A stretch of 32,034 nucleotides of DNA, taken from NCBI GenBank assembly GCA_039819065.1, contig JBCBSS010000091.1:1-32034 (forward strand). Reading direction: 5' to 3'. Source of the stretch: JBCBSS01 sp039819065. GTDB taxonomy: Bacteria; Bacteroidota; Bacteroidia; Cytophagales; Cyclobacteriaceae. A program made the position numbers and the translations under genes. Below, piece by piece: positions 1 to 7,439 of the stretch; the first letter of the stretch is position 1; every line of letters begins with the position of its first letter. A model generated the notes under the pieces. The model saw only the letters and a program-made list of their open reading frames with translations, did no database searches and had not been told where the DNA came from.

Positions 1-14
1 TAAACCCTACTGCT

Positions 15-539
15 ATGATGAAAACTATACTTTTAAGCTTCCTCTTTTGTGCTATAATTGTCAGTCCTTCCCTGGCACAGGAAGAAAATAAATATGCTAA
101 AGACACAGAATCCATTGATGCGATCATAGCCGCCTTGTACGGAGTGATTTCCGGAGAAAAGGGTGTAGAACGCGATTGGGATCGCTTCAGGGCACTAATG
201 ATTCCGGAAGCAAAGCTCATTCCTTCTGCCAAGAACCAGGAAGGCAAAGTCGGTTATCGCATACATACCGTTGAGGAATACATTAAAGGAGCCAACCCAT
301 ATTTCATTGAGAATGGCTTTTTTGAGAGTGAATTACACCGCGTAACTGAGCAATTTGGTAGCGTAGTCCATATCTTCAGCACTTACCAATCAAAACGTTC
401 AGAATCTGACGCAGAGCCGTTTTCTCGTGGCATTAACAGCATCCAACTCATGCATGATGGTGAACGCTGGTGGATTCTAAATATTTACTGGACAGCAGAA
501 ACAGAAGAAAACCCAATTCCCGCGAAGTACCTTCCCTAG
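15..539 (+). CDS. Secreted NTF2/SnoaL-like small protein
   Basis: A 174-residue protein with an N-terminal signal peptide (hydrophobic residues 5-18, ending SLAQ near 22), so it is probably periplasmic. The mature part begins with a helix carrying the pattern IDAIIAALYGVISG, followed by RDWDRFRALMIPEA, and ends with a beta-strand pattern SIQLMHDGERWWILNIYW. That order, helices first and then strands with a C-terminal GxWWI strand, is what I expect from NTF2-like/SnoaL-like alpha+beta cone proteins. No catalytic residues can be assigned, so the function is unknown. There are two adjacent ATG codons (15 and 18) and either could start translation. The window begins with a TAA 11 bases upstream, possibly the end of the preceding gene. 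An 11-bp inverted repeat follows the stop. The coding call is confident; the fold is an inference from sequence pattern. Confidence 0.8.
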   Translation: MMKTILLSFLFCAIIVSPSLAQEENKYAKDTESIDAIIAALYGVISGEKGVERDWDRFRALMIPEAKLIPSAKNQEGKVGYRIHTVEEYIKGANPYFIENGFFESELHRVTEQFGSVVHIFSTYQSKRSESDAEPFSRGINSIQLMHDGERWWILNIYWTAETEENPIPAKYLP

Positions 540-553
540 CCTATTTTTAATGC

Positions 554-597
554 CACAGATATCATTCAACAATCCAACCACTGAGGTGATATCTGTG
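554..597. terminator. Inverted repeat, possible terminator
   Basis: Arms CACAGATATCA (554-564) and TGATATCTGTG (587-597) are perfectly complementary over 11 bp, with a 22-base spacer. The repeat lies 15 bp after the stop of the first gene and 74 bp before the next start. No T-run follows, so it could equally be a protein-binding site or an mRNA-stabilising hairpin. Confidence 0.4.
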
Positions 598-670
598 TCA
601 AATATTTAACAACAGAATGATGTTCTGAACGTTTGTAAAGTATAACCACATTCAATTGAAAAGACCAGGT

Positions 671-2887
671 ATGCCTAAACTTCTACTGTTGATATGCCTA
701 TTGGCTCCTCTAACTGCTTTATCTCAATTTACTTACGACATAGATCAATCTATTCCGGTCCGGGTGGATGGTCAATTACTACCCTCTCCATGGGCGGGAG
801 GCCTCAATTCGACCCAATACAGCACTATGGATCTCAACAACGATGGCATAGATGACTTGGTCTTGTTTGATAGAACTAGTAGTAAAGTAAGTACATTCTT
901 AAACACAGGAAATGCCTATGAATACAGTCCGGAGTATGAAGCCTTTTTCCCGGATAATTTAAGAAACTGGATGTTACTTCGCGATTACAATTGCGATGGC
1001 AGAAAAGACTTATTCACCGATGCTCCTTTGGGTATCAGGCTATTAGAAAATGTTACTACAGATGGCAATCTTGAATGGGAGGAAGCTGCTAATCCCATTC
1101 TAACGGTAGGCTTTTCTGGCAATATCAATTTACAACTTCAGGGCTCCGACATTCCTGGCATAGAAGACTTGGACAACGACGGTGACCTGGATATCCTGGT
1201 ATATAGGTTTGCGGGTGCTTCTACCATTGAGTTCCACCAAAATCGCAGTATTGAGGATTTCGGCACCTGTGATACGCTAGCTTTTGTAAGAGTCACACAA
1301 CGCTGGGGTGGCATGGAAGACTGTAATTGCGGTGTGTTTTCATTCAATGATATTTCCTGCTCTGACGCTGGTGGTCGTGTTAAAAAAACAGAGCATGTGG
1401 GTGGAAAGAGTATTCTCACTTTAGATCAAGATAATGACGGTGATCATGATCTGGTAGTAAGCGAAGAGGATTGCACCCAATTTTATTTCATGGAGAATGA
1501 AGGCACAGCAGTTGACGCTTCCTTTCAAAACTTTTCTACCGCATTTCCCAATGCCACTAACCCCATTAATGTTTCCATATTTCCAGCAGCCTACTACGAG
1601 GATGTTGACTTTGATGACGTCAAAGACATTGTGGTCACACCTAACGTCTCCAGCAGTCTGAACTTCCAGGTCAACTTTAGGTTCTCAAATTTTTTCTACA
1701 AAAATGTCGGCACCAATGAAAACCCAGTCTTCAGTTTTAACGGCAATAATTTTCTACAAAACCAAATGATCGAAGTCGGAGAAAATGCTGTACCGGCATT
1801 TGCCGATTACGATAATGATGGTGACCTAGACATGTTTGTTGGCAACCTGTCGCAGTTTACCATTAATGGCATATTCTCTTCTATCTGGCTTTTTGAGAAC
1901 ACGGGAACGGCCACAGATCCTGAATTCACCTTGATAGATGAAGACTACCTCTTCCTTTCCATATTTCGCCTGTTGAATATCAAACCTCAATTTGTTGATT
2001 TGAACAACGATGGCCGGCTTGATCTTACTTTTGTAGCCAATCAAACTGCGCCCTTTATAACCAGGATATTCTTCGCTATCAATCAAGGCAATGGGGTATT
2101 CGATTTCAACGGCCAAGGCCTTAACAGCCTAAACATACCGATGACACTTACAGAAAATCATCATTTCACCCATATAGACAGTGATGGGCAAATTGATCTT
2201 CTAATTACCAGAACAGACGGTAGCCTCAATCACTACCGCAATGAAAGTACTGGCGAAAACCTGCTTTTCAGGTTAGAAGAAGAGTCATTCTTAGGCTTAG
2301 GATCTAGCCCATTACGAAGAAACTTTGCCGTCTACACGGATGATATGGATAATGACGGCCAGCAGGATCTTGTGACTGCTGATTTCACCGGTAGAGTCAC
2401 TATCTACAGTGATTTCCTCGCCGATACTGAAAACCTTGGAGAAGGTGTTTCTGACATAGTTGTTAACCCATTAACCGAAACCCCTACTGCGGTGAACCTG
2501 GGTGGGAAAATATGGCCAGTACCAGCGAATATCTTTGGTACCAACAAGCCAGCTATTGTCGCCGGTTCTTCACAAGGCGGTCTAAGAGTATTGAAGAATA
2601 CGGATGAACAAATCAGGGATGACATAGGTGTTGAGGTTAGATTATCCTTATTTCCTAACCCAATCAGCCCTGCACTGAATAATGGCATAATCACTGTAGA
2701 AACAAACCAAACGGTTCTGGTAGAAGTTATTAGTGCATTAGGTCAAAGGATAATTGAACCAATTTTATTGTCAAAAGACCAACCTATTGAGATCAATAGC
2801 CGTAATCTATCTAGTGGTCTTTATATTGTTAGGGCTATTTCGGAGGACAACATTTTAGCCAGTGCAAAATTCATCGTTAGTAACTAA
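671..2887 (+). CDS. VCBS/FG-GAP repeat protein with type A T9SS sorting domain
   Basis: A secreted protein of about 738 residues. I start it at the ATG at 671, which gives the compact signal peptide MPKLLLLICLLAPLTALS. A TTG five codons upstream (656) is also open. The body holds about nine Asp-rich VCBS/FG-GAP calcium-binding motifs, for example DLNNDGIDDLVLFD, DLDNDGDLDILVY, DYDNDGDLDMFVG and DMDNDGQQDLVTADF. This suggests a beta-propeller or integrin-alpha-like surface protein. The last 80 residues (LSLFPNPISP ... GLYIVRA ... KFIVSN) match a Por-secretion (type A) C-terminal sorting domain, so it should cross the outer membrane by T9SS and be cell-surface attached or released. The ligand is unknown. 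The next reading frame may begin inside its last codons. No partner PorP/SprF gene is adjacent, unlike the type B protein at 12146. Confidence 0.9.
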   Translation: MPKLLLLICLLAPLTALSQFTYDIDQSIPVRVDGQLLPSPWAGGLNSTQYSTMDLNNDGIDDLVLFDRTSSKVSTFLNTGNAYEYSPEYEAFFPDNLRNWMLLRDYNCDGRKDLFTDAPLGIRLLENVTTDGNLEWEEAANPILTVGFSGNINLQLQGSDIPGIEDLDNDGDLDILVYRFAGASTIEFHQNRSIEDFGTCDTLAFVRVTQRWGGMEDCNCGVFSFNDISCSDAGGRVKKTEHVGGKSILTLDQDNDGDHDLVVSEEDCTQFYFMENEGTAVDASFQNFSTAFPNATNPINVSIFPAAYYEDVDFDDVKDIVVTPNVSSSLNFQVNFRFSNFFYKNVGTNENPVFSFNGNNFLQNQMIEVGENAVPAFADYDNDGDLDMFVGNLSQFTINGIFSSIWLFENTGTATDPEFTLIDEDYLFLSIFRLLNIKPQFVDLNNDGRLDLTFVANQTAPFITRIFFAINQGNGVFDFNGQGLNSLNIPMTLTENHHFTHIDSDGQIDLLITRTDGSLNHYRNESTGENLLFRLEEESFLGLGSSPLRRNFAVYTDDMDNDGQQDLVTADFTGRVTIYSDFLADTENLGEGVSDIVVNPLTETPTAVNLGGKIWPVPANIFGTNKPAIVAGSSQGGLRVLKNTDEQIRDDIGVEVRLSLFPNPISPALNNGIITVETNQTVLVEVISALGQRIIEPILLSKDQPIEINSRNLSSGLYIVRAISEDNILASAKFIVSN

Positions 2888-3284
2888 CCTCAATGCTTTT
2901 TTACATATAGAAATTGCTGCCTTAGAGGAGGTTAAATTCAAAAAACCCATTACCGACTTCGTAAGAAAACTGCCCGAAGATATCACCCAGTTTGATATCG
3001 ATAATCATTCTGATGCGATCTCGTTAGGCTACGCCACGCAATTCATACAAAATGCCACTAAAATCTACGTAATGATTGATATCAGAACCAGGACGACTGC
3101 CCTGGGTGGTGTGGCCAAAGTAATGGATCTGTTATGTAGAAAAAACGTTCCTATCCGACTAGTACTCCTTGGAAGACACACCACACTGGAGACTATGGGC
3201 AAGACTTTAGGAGAAGATAACTTCTTCAAGAATCTGTCTCCGGAAGAGCAGGAAAAGAGTATCGAAGATTTTTTTATGTCCTAA
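2862..3284 (+). CDS. Conserved-looking hypothetical protein, uncertain start
   Basis: An acidic soluble protein of up to 140 residues with no signal peptide or membrane segment. The recognisable core is IYVMIDIRTRTTALGGVAKVMDLLCRKNVPIRLVLLGRH, a beta-strand/helix/strand pattern like a small Rossmann-like or STAS-like fold. It ends with an acidic helix, SPEEQEKSIEDFF. I do not recognise the family. The only conventional in-frame initiator is GTG at 2862, inside the upstream gene (26-bp overlap). An ATG at 2893, five bases after the upstream stop, is out of frame. It would join this frame if the six-T run at 2897-2902 had seven Ts. The gene is therefore either translationally coupled from GTG or affected by a homopolymer indel. 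It is convergent with the omega-amidase gene, with a palindrome in between. Confidence 0.65.
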   Translation: MQNSSLVTNLNAFLHIEIAALEEVKFKKPITDFVRKLPEDITQFDIDNHSDAISLGYATQFIQNATKIYVMIDIRTRTTALGGVAKVMDLLCRKNVPIRLVLLGRHTTLETMGKTLGEDNFFKNLSPEEQEKSIEDFFMS

Positions 3285-3343
3285 AGGGCAGGATTTGCGA
3301 ATCAGGTTATCGGTTAAGGCCCGAACCTTTTCGCTTCTTTGAT

Positions 3344-3363
3344 CCACGGCCTAAAGGCCGTGG
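3344..3363. repeat. REP-like palindrome between convergent genes
   Basis: Perfect 8-bp arms CCACGGCC (3344-3351) and GGCCGTGG (3356-3363) with a TAAA loop. It sits in the 124-bp gap between two convergent genes, so it may also serve as a bidirectional terminator. Its layout, a GC-rich word, a short loop and the complementary word, recurs at 10421, 28221, 31460 and 31553. Confidence 0.55.
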
Positions 3364-3408
3364 CAAGGCTTCAAAACCTTTCTGGAGTAAGTAAACTTGG
3401 CTTTACCT

Positions 3409-4203
3409 TTATTTTACTTCGAACTGATCGGCATCTAGATAGGCTGGAAACTTCTCTCTGTATCTTAGCAACTCATCGGCGCTTAGGGCAACAGTAGTGA
3501 TCATCTCATCATCGGCTTCAAAGCAAAGCTCGTTTCCTTTAGGGTCAATAGCGGCTGAATGACCGTTATAAGCAATGCCATTACCATCTTCTCCCACTCT
3601 GTTTACACCGACTGAGTAGGCTAAGTTTTCCACCCCTCTTGCTCTTAGTAATATATCCCAGGCTGTAGAACGAGCGGCCGGCCAATTGGCGATGTAAACG
3701 ATGAGATCGTAGTTCATGCGTTTTTGATCTTCTAGAAAACGGTTTCTAGCCCATACAGGGAATCTCAAATCATAACACACCTGCGGACAAATACGCCATC
3801 CTTTCCATTCTTGCACCAATACGCTTTCACCGGAAGCAAAGTAATTGTGCTCATCGGCCATTCTAAAAAGATGTCGCTTATCATAGTAAGCATATTCCCC
3901 ATCAGGACGCATCCAAATGAGCCGGTTATAGTAGCTCCCAGCATCATAAACGATGAAACTTCCCATTACGACCGCCTTGGATTGGGAGGCCTGTTGTTTC
4001 ATCCAACGGAAGGTTTTGCTATTCATAGGCTCGCTCACAGCCTTAGTGTCCATGGTAAAACCGGTATTGAACATCTCAGGTAGTACGATTAGGTCGGTCG
4101 GTTGATCTATTTGCCAAATCTTTTCTTCGAACATGGCAAGGTTTGCGTCCACATTCTGCCAGTGTAAATCGCTCTGAATGAGTGTGAGGCTTAGATCTTG
4201 CAT
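3409..4203 (-). CDS. Omega-amidase, nitrilase superfamily (YafV/Nit2-like)
   Basis: A 264-residue carbon-nitrogen hydrolase. The catalytic triad of the nitrilase superfamily is visible: Glu43 in VLPEMFNTGF, Lys109 in YYDKRHLF and the nucleophile Cys143 in CPQVCYDLRFPVWAR. The DKRHLF box and the overall length match omega-amidases (YafV, Nit2), which hydrolyse 2-oxoglutaramate or 2-oxosuccinamate to the 2-oxoacid and ammonia. The gene overlaps the end of the aminotransferase gene by 13 bases on the same strand. Family knowledge pairs these two enzymes: the aminotransferase uses glutamine to make methionine or aromatic amino acids, and the amidase drains the alpha-ketoglutaramate formed. It is cytoplasmic and last in a five-gene run. 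Family confidence is high; the physiological substrate is inferred from context. Confidence 0.93.
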   Translation of the reverse strand: MQDLSLTLIQSDLHWQNVDANLAMFEEKIWQIDQPTDLIVLPEMFNTGFTMDTKAVSEPMNSKTFRWMKQQASQSKAVVMGSFIVYDAGSYYNRLIWMRPDGEYAYYDKRHLFRMADEHNYFASGESVLVQEWKGWRICPQVCYDLRFPVWARNRFLEDQKRMNYDLIVYIANWPAARSTAWDILLRARGVENLAYSVGVNRVGEDGNGIAYNGHSAAIDPKGNELCFEADDEMITTVALSADELLRYREKFPAYLDADQFEVK

Positions 4204-5345
4204 AGTATTTCTGCTGCTTTTTCTAAAGTTTCGTCGCTTTTGGCAAAACAGAACCTTAGTAATTTATCATCCTGGGCGTCTTTGTAGAAAACTGAAATGG
4301 GTATGGAAGCCAAGCCGTGTTTCTTGGTCAACTCCTCTGCCATAGCCCGGTCATCTAACTCCGATATACCATCATAAGACAATAACTGAAAATAGGTACC
4401 TGTACAGTCTATTGTTTTGAACCTTGAATCCTTGACCAAGGCCAGGAAATGATCTCGTTTCTTTTGGAAGAAGTTGGGCAAAGCTAAATAATGGTCAGGT
4501 TCTGATAAATAATCGGCCAAGGCATATTGTACAGGCGTATTGACACTGAAAGTGAGGTATTGGTGGATTTTTCTAATCTCAGTGGTGAGCCATTCTGGAG
4601 CAATAGTATAACCTACCTTCCACCCTGTAGCATGAAAGGTTTTCCCAAATGAAAAAGCTGCTACACTGCGTTCCCTTAGGCCAGGATATCTTAAAACACT
4701 CTCATGCCTTTCCTCATCAAAAATGATGTGCTGATATACCTCATCACTGATCACAATCAAATCATGCTCGGTCGCTATCTCTTCCAACGTGACCAGGTCT
4801 TGATGGCGCAAAATGGCTCCAGAAGGGTTGTGAGGTGTATTAATAATTATAGCACTGACCTTACCGTTCAACCTGCTCTTTACTTCTTCCCAATCTATAG
4901 AAAAGTCGGGTTGTTTGAGCTTTAGATGCACTGGTACACCTCCGTTTAATCGGATAGCAGGGTCATAAGAATCGTAGGCAGGGTCGAAGACGATTACTTC
5001 ATCACCTTCTCTCACGATGGCCGCCATTACAGCATATAGTGCTTCTGTGGCACCTGCCGTTATCGTAATATGCTTTTCAGGATCAGCAGTGAAACCATAG
5101 TCACGCGCTGACATCTCCGCAATGCGTTCCCTCAAAGCTGGAACACCGGCCATTGGGGCATATTGATTCATGCCTTTGGCCATATAACGGTTCACTGATG
5201 TTATCAGTTGGTCAGCAACTTTGAAATCCGGAAAGCCCTGTGAAAGGTTAATGGCATCGTTTTCAGCAGCCATTTTAGACATCACTGTAAATATAGTGGT
5301 GCCTACATCAGGTAGTTTGGAAGGGGGTGTTCTGAGTAAAGACAA
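4191..5345 (-). CDS. Methionine/glutamine aminotransferase (YbdL-like, class I PLP)
   Basis: A 384-residue fold-type I aminotransferase close in sequence to E. coli YbdL and glutamine transaminase K/kynurenine aminotransferases. Visible landmarks are INLSQGFPDF near 32-41, TAGATEAL at 96-103, Asn173 in NTPHNPSG, Asp201 and Tyr204 in ISDEVYQH, and the PLP lysine Lys235 in SFGKTFHATGWKVGY. The expected reaction is transfer of an amino group, typically from glutamine or an aromatic donor, to 4-methylthio-2-oxobutanoate or another 2-oxoacid. The start is TTG at 5345. The next in-frame Met (residue 22) would delete the conserved N-terminal segment SKLPDVGTTIFTVMS. It is co-oriented with def (34 bases upstream) and overlaps the omega-amidase, so the two should be co-translated. 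Substrate preference is inferred. Confidence 0.93.
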   Translation of the reverse strand: MSLLRTPPSKLPDVGTTIFTVMSKMAAENDAINLSQGFPDFKVADQLITSVNRYMAKGMNQYAPMAGVPALRERIAEMSARDYGFTADPEKHITITAGATEALYAVMAAIVREGDEVIVFDPAYDSYDPAIRLNGGVPVHLKLKQPDFSIDWEEVKSRLNGKVSAIIINTPHNPSGAILRHQDLVTLEEIATEHDLIVISDEVYQHIIFDEERHESVLRYPGLRERSVAAFSFGKTFHATGWKVGYTIAPEWLTTEIRKIHQYLTFSVNTPVQYALADYLSEPDHYLALPNFFQKKRDHFLALVKDSRFKTIDCTGTYFQLLSYDGISELDDRAMAEELTKKHGLASIPISVFYKDAQDDKLLRFCFAKSDETLEKAAEILCKI

Positions 5346-5379
5346 ATTGATCTTGATTTAGCTAGAAGCCCCCAAAGTC

Positions 5380-5934
5380 TTATTTTTTGACTGGAATCGC
5401 AAGGCGATAATCTGCCTTTACTTTCCCTTTGCTTATATTCTGTAATTTGGATTTGAGCAGTCTCCTTTTTAATGGCTTGATATGATCGGTAAAAAGAATG
5501 CCTTCCAAGTGGTCATATTCATGTTGGATGATTCTGGCTTTCATACCATCGAATTCTTCTTCGTGTTCTTCCCAATTCTCATCAAAGTACCTGATTCTAA
5601 CTGTCTCAGGCCTGAAAACTTCCTCACGGATGGTCGGAATGCTTAAACAACCTTCTTCAAAACCCCATTCATCCCCAGTTTCTTCTATCACTTCAGGATT
5701 GACAAATACCTTCACAAAATCCTCCATGCCCTCTTCTTCCAGTGGTCTTCCATCTACGACAAAAATACGAATACCTTTGCCTATTTGAGGGGCAGCCAAG
5801 CCTATACCGCTGGCAGCTTCCATGGTTTCAAACATATCCTGGCTCAACGCCTTGACGTCAACTTCACCTTCCTCTATGTCCACTGCTCTTTGCTTGAGCA
5901 CCGGATCGCCATAAACGACTATTGGGTAAATCAT
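5380..5934 (-). CDS. def: Peptide deformylase
   Basis: A 184-residue metallo-deformylase that removes the formyl group from the initiator Met of nascent proteins. All three signature motifs are present: GIGLAAPQI at 43-51, EGCLSIP with metal ligand Cys96, and QHEYDHLEG with ligands His138 and His142 and catalytic Glu139. The length and the basic C-terminal tail (KPLKRRLLKSK ... IPVKK) are typical of bacterial enzymes. It lies 44 bases after ruvX on the same strand and 34 bases before the aminotransferase gene. Identification is secure. Confidence 0.97.
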   Translation of the reverse strand: MIYPIVVYGDPVLKQRAVDIEEGEVDVKALSQDMFETMEAASGIGLAAPQIGKGIRIFVVDGRPLEEEGMEDFVKVFVNPEVIEETGDEWGFEEGCLSIPTIREEVFRPETVRIRYFDENWEEHEEEFDGMKARIIQHEYDHLEGILFTDHIKPLKRRLLKSKLQNISKGKVKADYRLAIPVKK

Positions 5935-5978
5935 TTTAAGTAATATTCAAGTTTTCTACAAAGTTAACGCTAATTTCA

Positions 5979-6395
5979 TCAAGATGGGTTCTGTTCGAGG
6001 TACGATTGTAAAATTACGGTAGCACTGACCTTATCCACCGTGCCCTTGTCTGCCCTGTCCTTTTTCTTAAGTCCCCCGGCAATCATGGCATCAAAAGCAA
6101 TCTTGCTAGTAAATCGCTCATCCACTGTTGTAATGCTGACGGCGGGAAAGGCCTTTTCTAATCGCTTGATAAATCCCCTAACATGACTGGTGGCGTCAGT
6201 ATCCTCGTTGTTCAGGTTTTTGGGCATGCCTATCACAAAAGCTTCTACTGCTTCATTACTACAGTAATCTTGCAAAAAGCTGATAACGTCCTTGGCGTGC
6301 ACTGTGTCTAACGGAGAGGCAATAATCTTTAGCGGGTCGGTGACTGCCAGACCTACTCTTTTAGTACCATAATCTACCGCGAGAATTCTACCCAC
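5979..6395 (-). CDS. ruvX: RuvX/YqgF pre-16S rRNA nuclease family
   Basis: A 138-residue RNase H-fold protein of the YqgF/RuvX family, implicated in 16S rRNA 5'-end maturation and annotated as a putative Holliday-junction resolvase. Characteristic motifs are ILAVDYGTKRVGLAVTD at the N terminus, FVIGMPKN in the middle, TTVDERFTSK, and KGTVDKVSATVILQSYL near the C terminus, which supplies the conserved acidic residue. The acidic residues in DYG, DER and TVDKVSA are the likely metal ligands. The gene begins three bases after the stop of the hemerythrin-like gene, so the two are almost certainly co-transcribed. Identification is secure; which of the two proposed activities applies here cannot be told from sequence. 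Confidence 0.95.
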   Translation of the reverse strand: MGRILAVDYGTKRVGLAVTDPLKIIASPLDTVHAKDVISFLQDYCSNEAVEAFVIGMPKNLNNEDTDATSHVRGFIKRLEKAFPAVSITTVDERFTSKIAFDAMIAGGLKKKDRADKGTVDKVSATVILQSYLEQNPS

Positions 6396-6398
6396 TGA

Positions 6399-7151
6399 CT
6401 AGTTGAGGCTAACGATTTTGCTGAATTTCTCCTTGACCTGTTTTTCAAGTAGAAGTGCTTTTGGAAAAAGTATTTCGTTTTCCACTTTGGCATGGGCAAC
6501 CAGGTTTTTCTCAAAAGACTTCAGTTCCTCATAAATGACGCGCACGTGGAGTGGAGTGTGACGATTGTAATCGTAATTATTGGTGATTTTGGCAATTCCG
6601 CGCATTTCGTCATCATGGGCATCATGCTCCATAGAAAAGCGCTGGATAGAATGCTCTTCCATTTGAAAGAACACCTCGCTATGGTTGCGAGACCGTTCCA
6701 CAAAACGATTGAGTGATAAGATATATGAAAAGAGTGTATCTTCTTCCTGATAGATATGATGAATGAAATCCTCGACAAACAAAGGGAATACAAATTTCAA
6801 GTCCCTTGCGATGTGCTTGAAATCCTCGTGATCAGTCTCAAATTCCTCGATCAGTTTGGCAATGTATGGAAGCTTCTGTTTAATGAAAAGGTAATGAGCA
6901 TGCTTTAAATACTCAATGATCAAGTCAACCGGACAAGAAATCAACGTCAAATCTACTTGATCATCATTGCGGCTTATCGACTCTAGTTGATCCGTAACAG
7001 CTTGAACATTAAGGCCTTTCTCCTTGCACACCTGCTCAAGTGTATGTTCAGAATAATCGTAGAATTCTATTCCGAAGTAATATAGGACGGATGCATAGAC
7101 GTAATTTTCGTCTACTAGTTCATTGATTTTTCTTTTATTTAATCCATCCAT
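6399..7151 (-). CDS. Hemerythrin-domain RIC/ScdA-like protein with degenerate N-terminal domain
   Basis: About 250 residues from the ATG at 7151; a TTG at 7166 is also open. The C-terminal two thirds carry hemerythrin-like diiron ligand motifs in order: HAHYLFIKQKLP, FIHHIYQEEDTLF, EHDAHDDEM and HAKVENEILFP. Proteins of this type (RIC, ScdA, YtfE) repair iron-sulfur clusters damaged by nitric oxide or oxidants. The N-terminal region, FGIEFYDYSEHTLEQVCKEKGL, aligns with the ScdA_N/DUF542 domain. The usual Cys-Cys-Gly-Gly motif between the (F/Y)GI(D/E)F and TLE(E/Q) parts is replaced by Tyr-Asp-Tyr. This copy may therefore have kept the diiron site but lost the thiol pair. It is first in the minus-strand run with ruvX, def, the aminotransferase and the omega-amidase. 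The family call is confident; the physiological role is inferred. Confidence 0.85.
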   Translation of the reverse strand: MDGLNKRKINELVDENYVYASVLYYFGIEFYDYSEHTLEQVCKEKGLNVQAVTDQLESISRNDDQVDLTLISCPVDLIIEYLKHAHYLFIKQKLPYIAKLIEEFETDHEDFKHIARDLKFVFPLFVEDFIHHIYQEEDTLFSYILSLNRFVERSRNHSEVFFQMEEHSIQRFSMEHDAHDDEMRGIAKITNNYDYNRHTPLHVRVIYEELKSFEKNLVAHAKVENEILFPKALLLEKQVKEKFSKIVSLN

Positions 7152-7439
7152 TATTCCGTGTATCAAATATAATAAACGTTTCGAAATGAATGGAAGGTAA
7201 CTTCGCTGAATTTAAAAACTTAGTAGCAAGATATGGACGCTAATGCTTGGGTCAAGTTTAGTCTTATTGTATACTATCGAAGTTCAACTCATGGGTTTTT
7301 ATGAAAGAATAGCCTTTTTCAAATTTCTCTCATCATTAATCTGGTCTAACAATTGATTTCTTCATTACGTTATTAATAAAAGTCCTTATTTTAGGGAGTA
7401 CTGCTTATACAGAAAAAACTAATCAAAACATAAGATAAC

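Noticed and set aside
7233..7304. 23-codon plus-strand frame MDANAWVKFSLIVYY...
   Set aside because: Too short and without signals beyond a clean start and stop; it could be a leader peptide, but nothing supports it.
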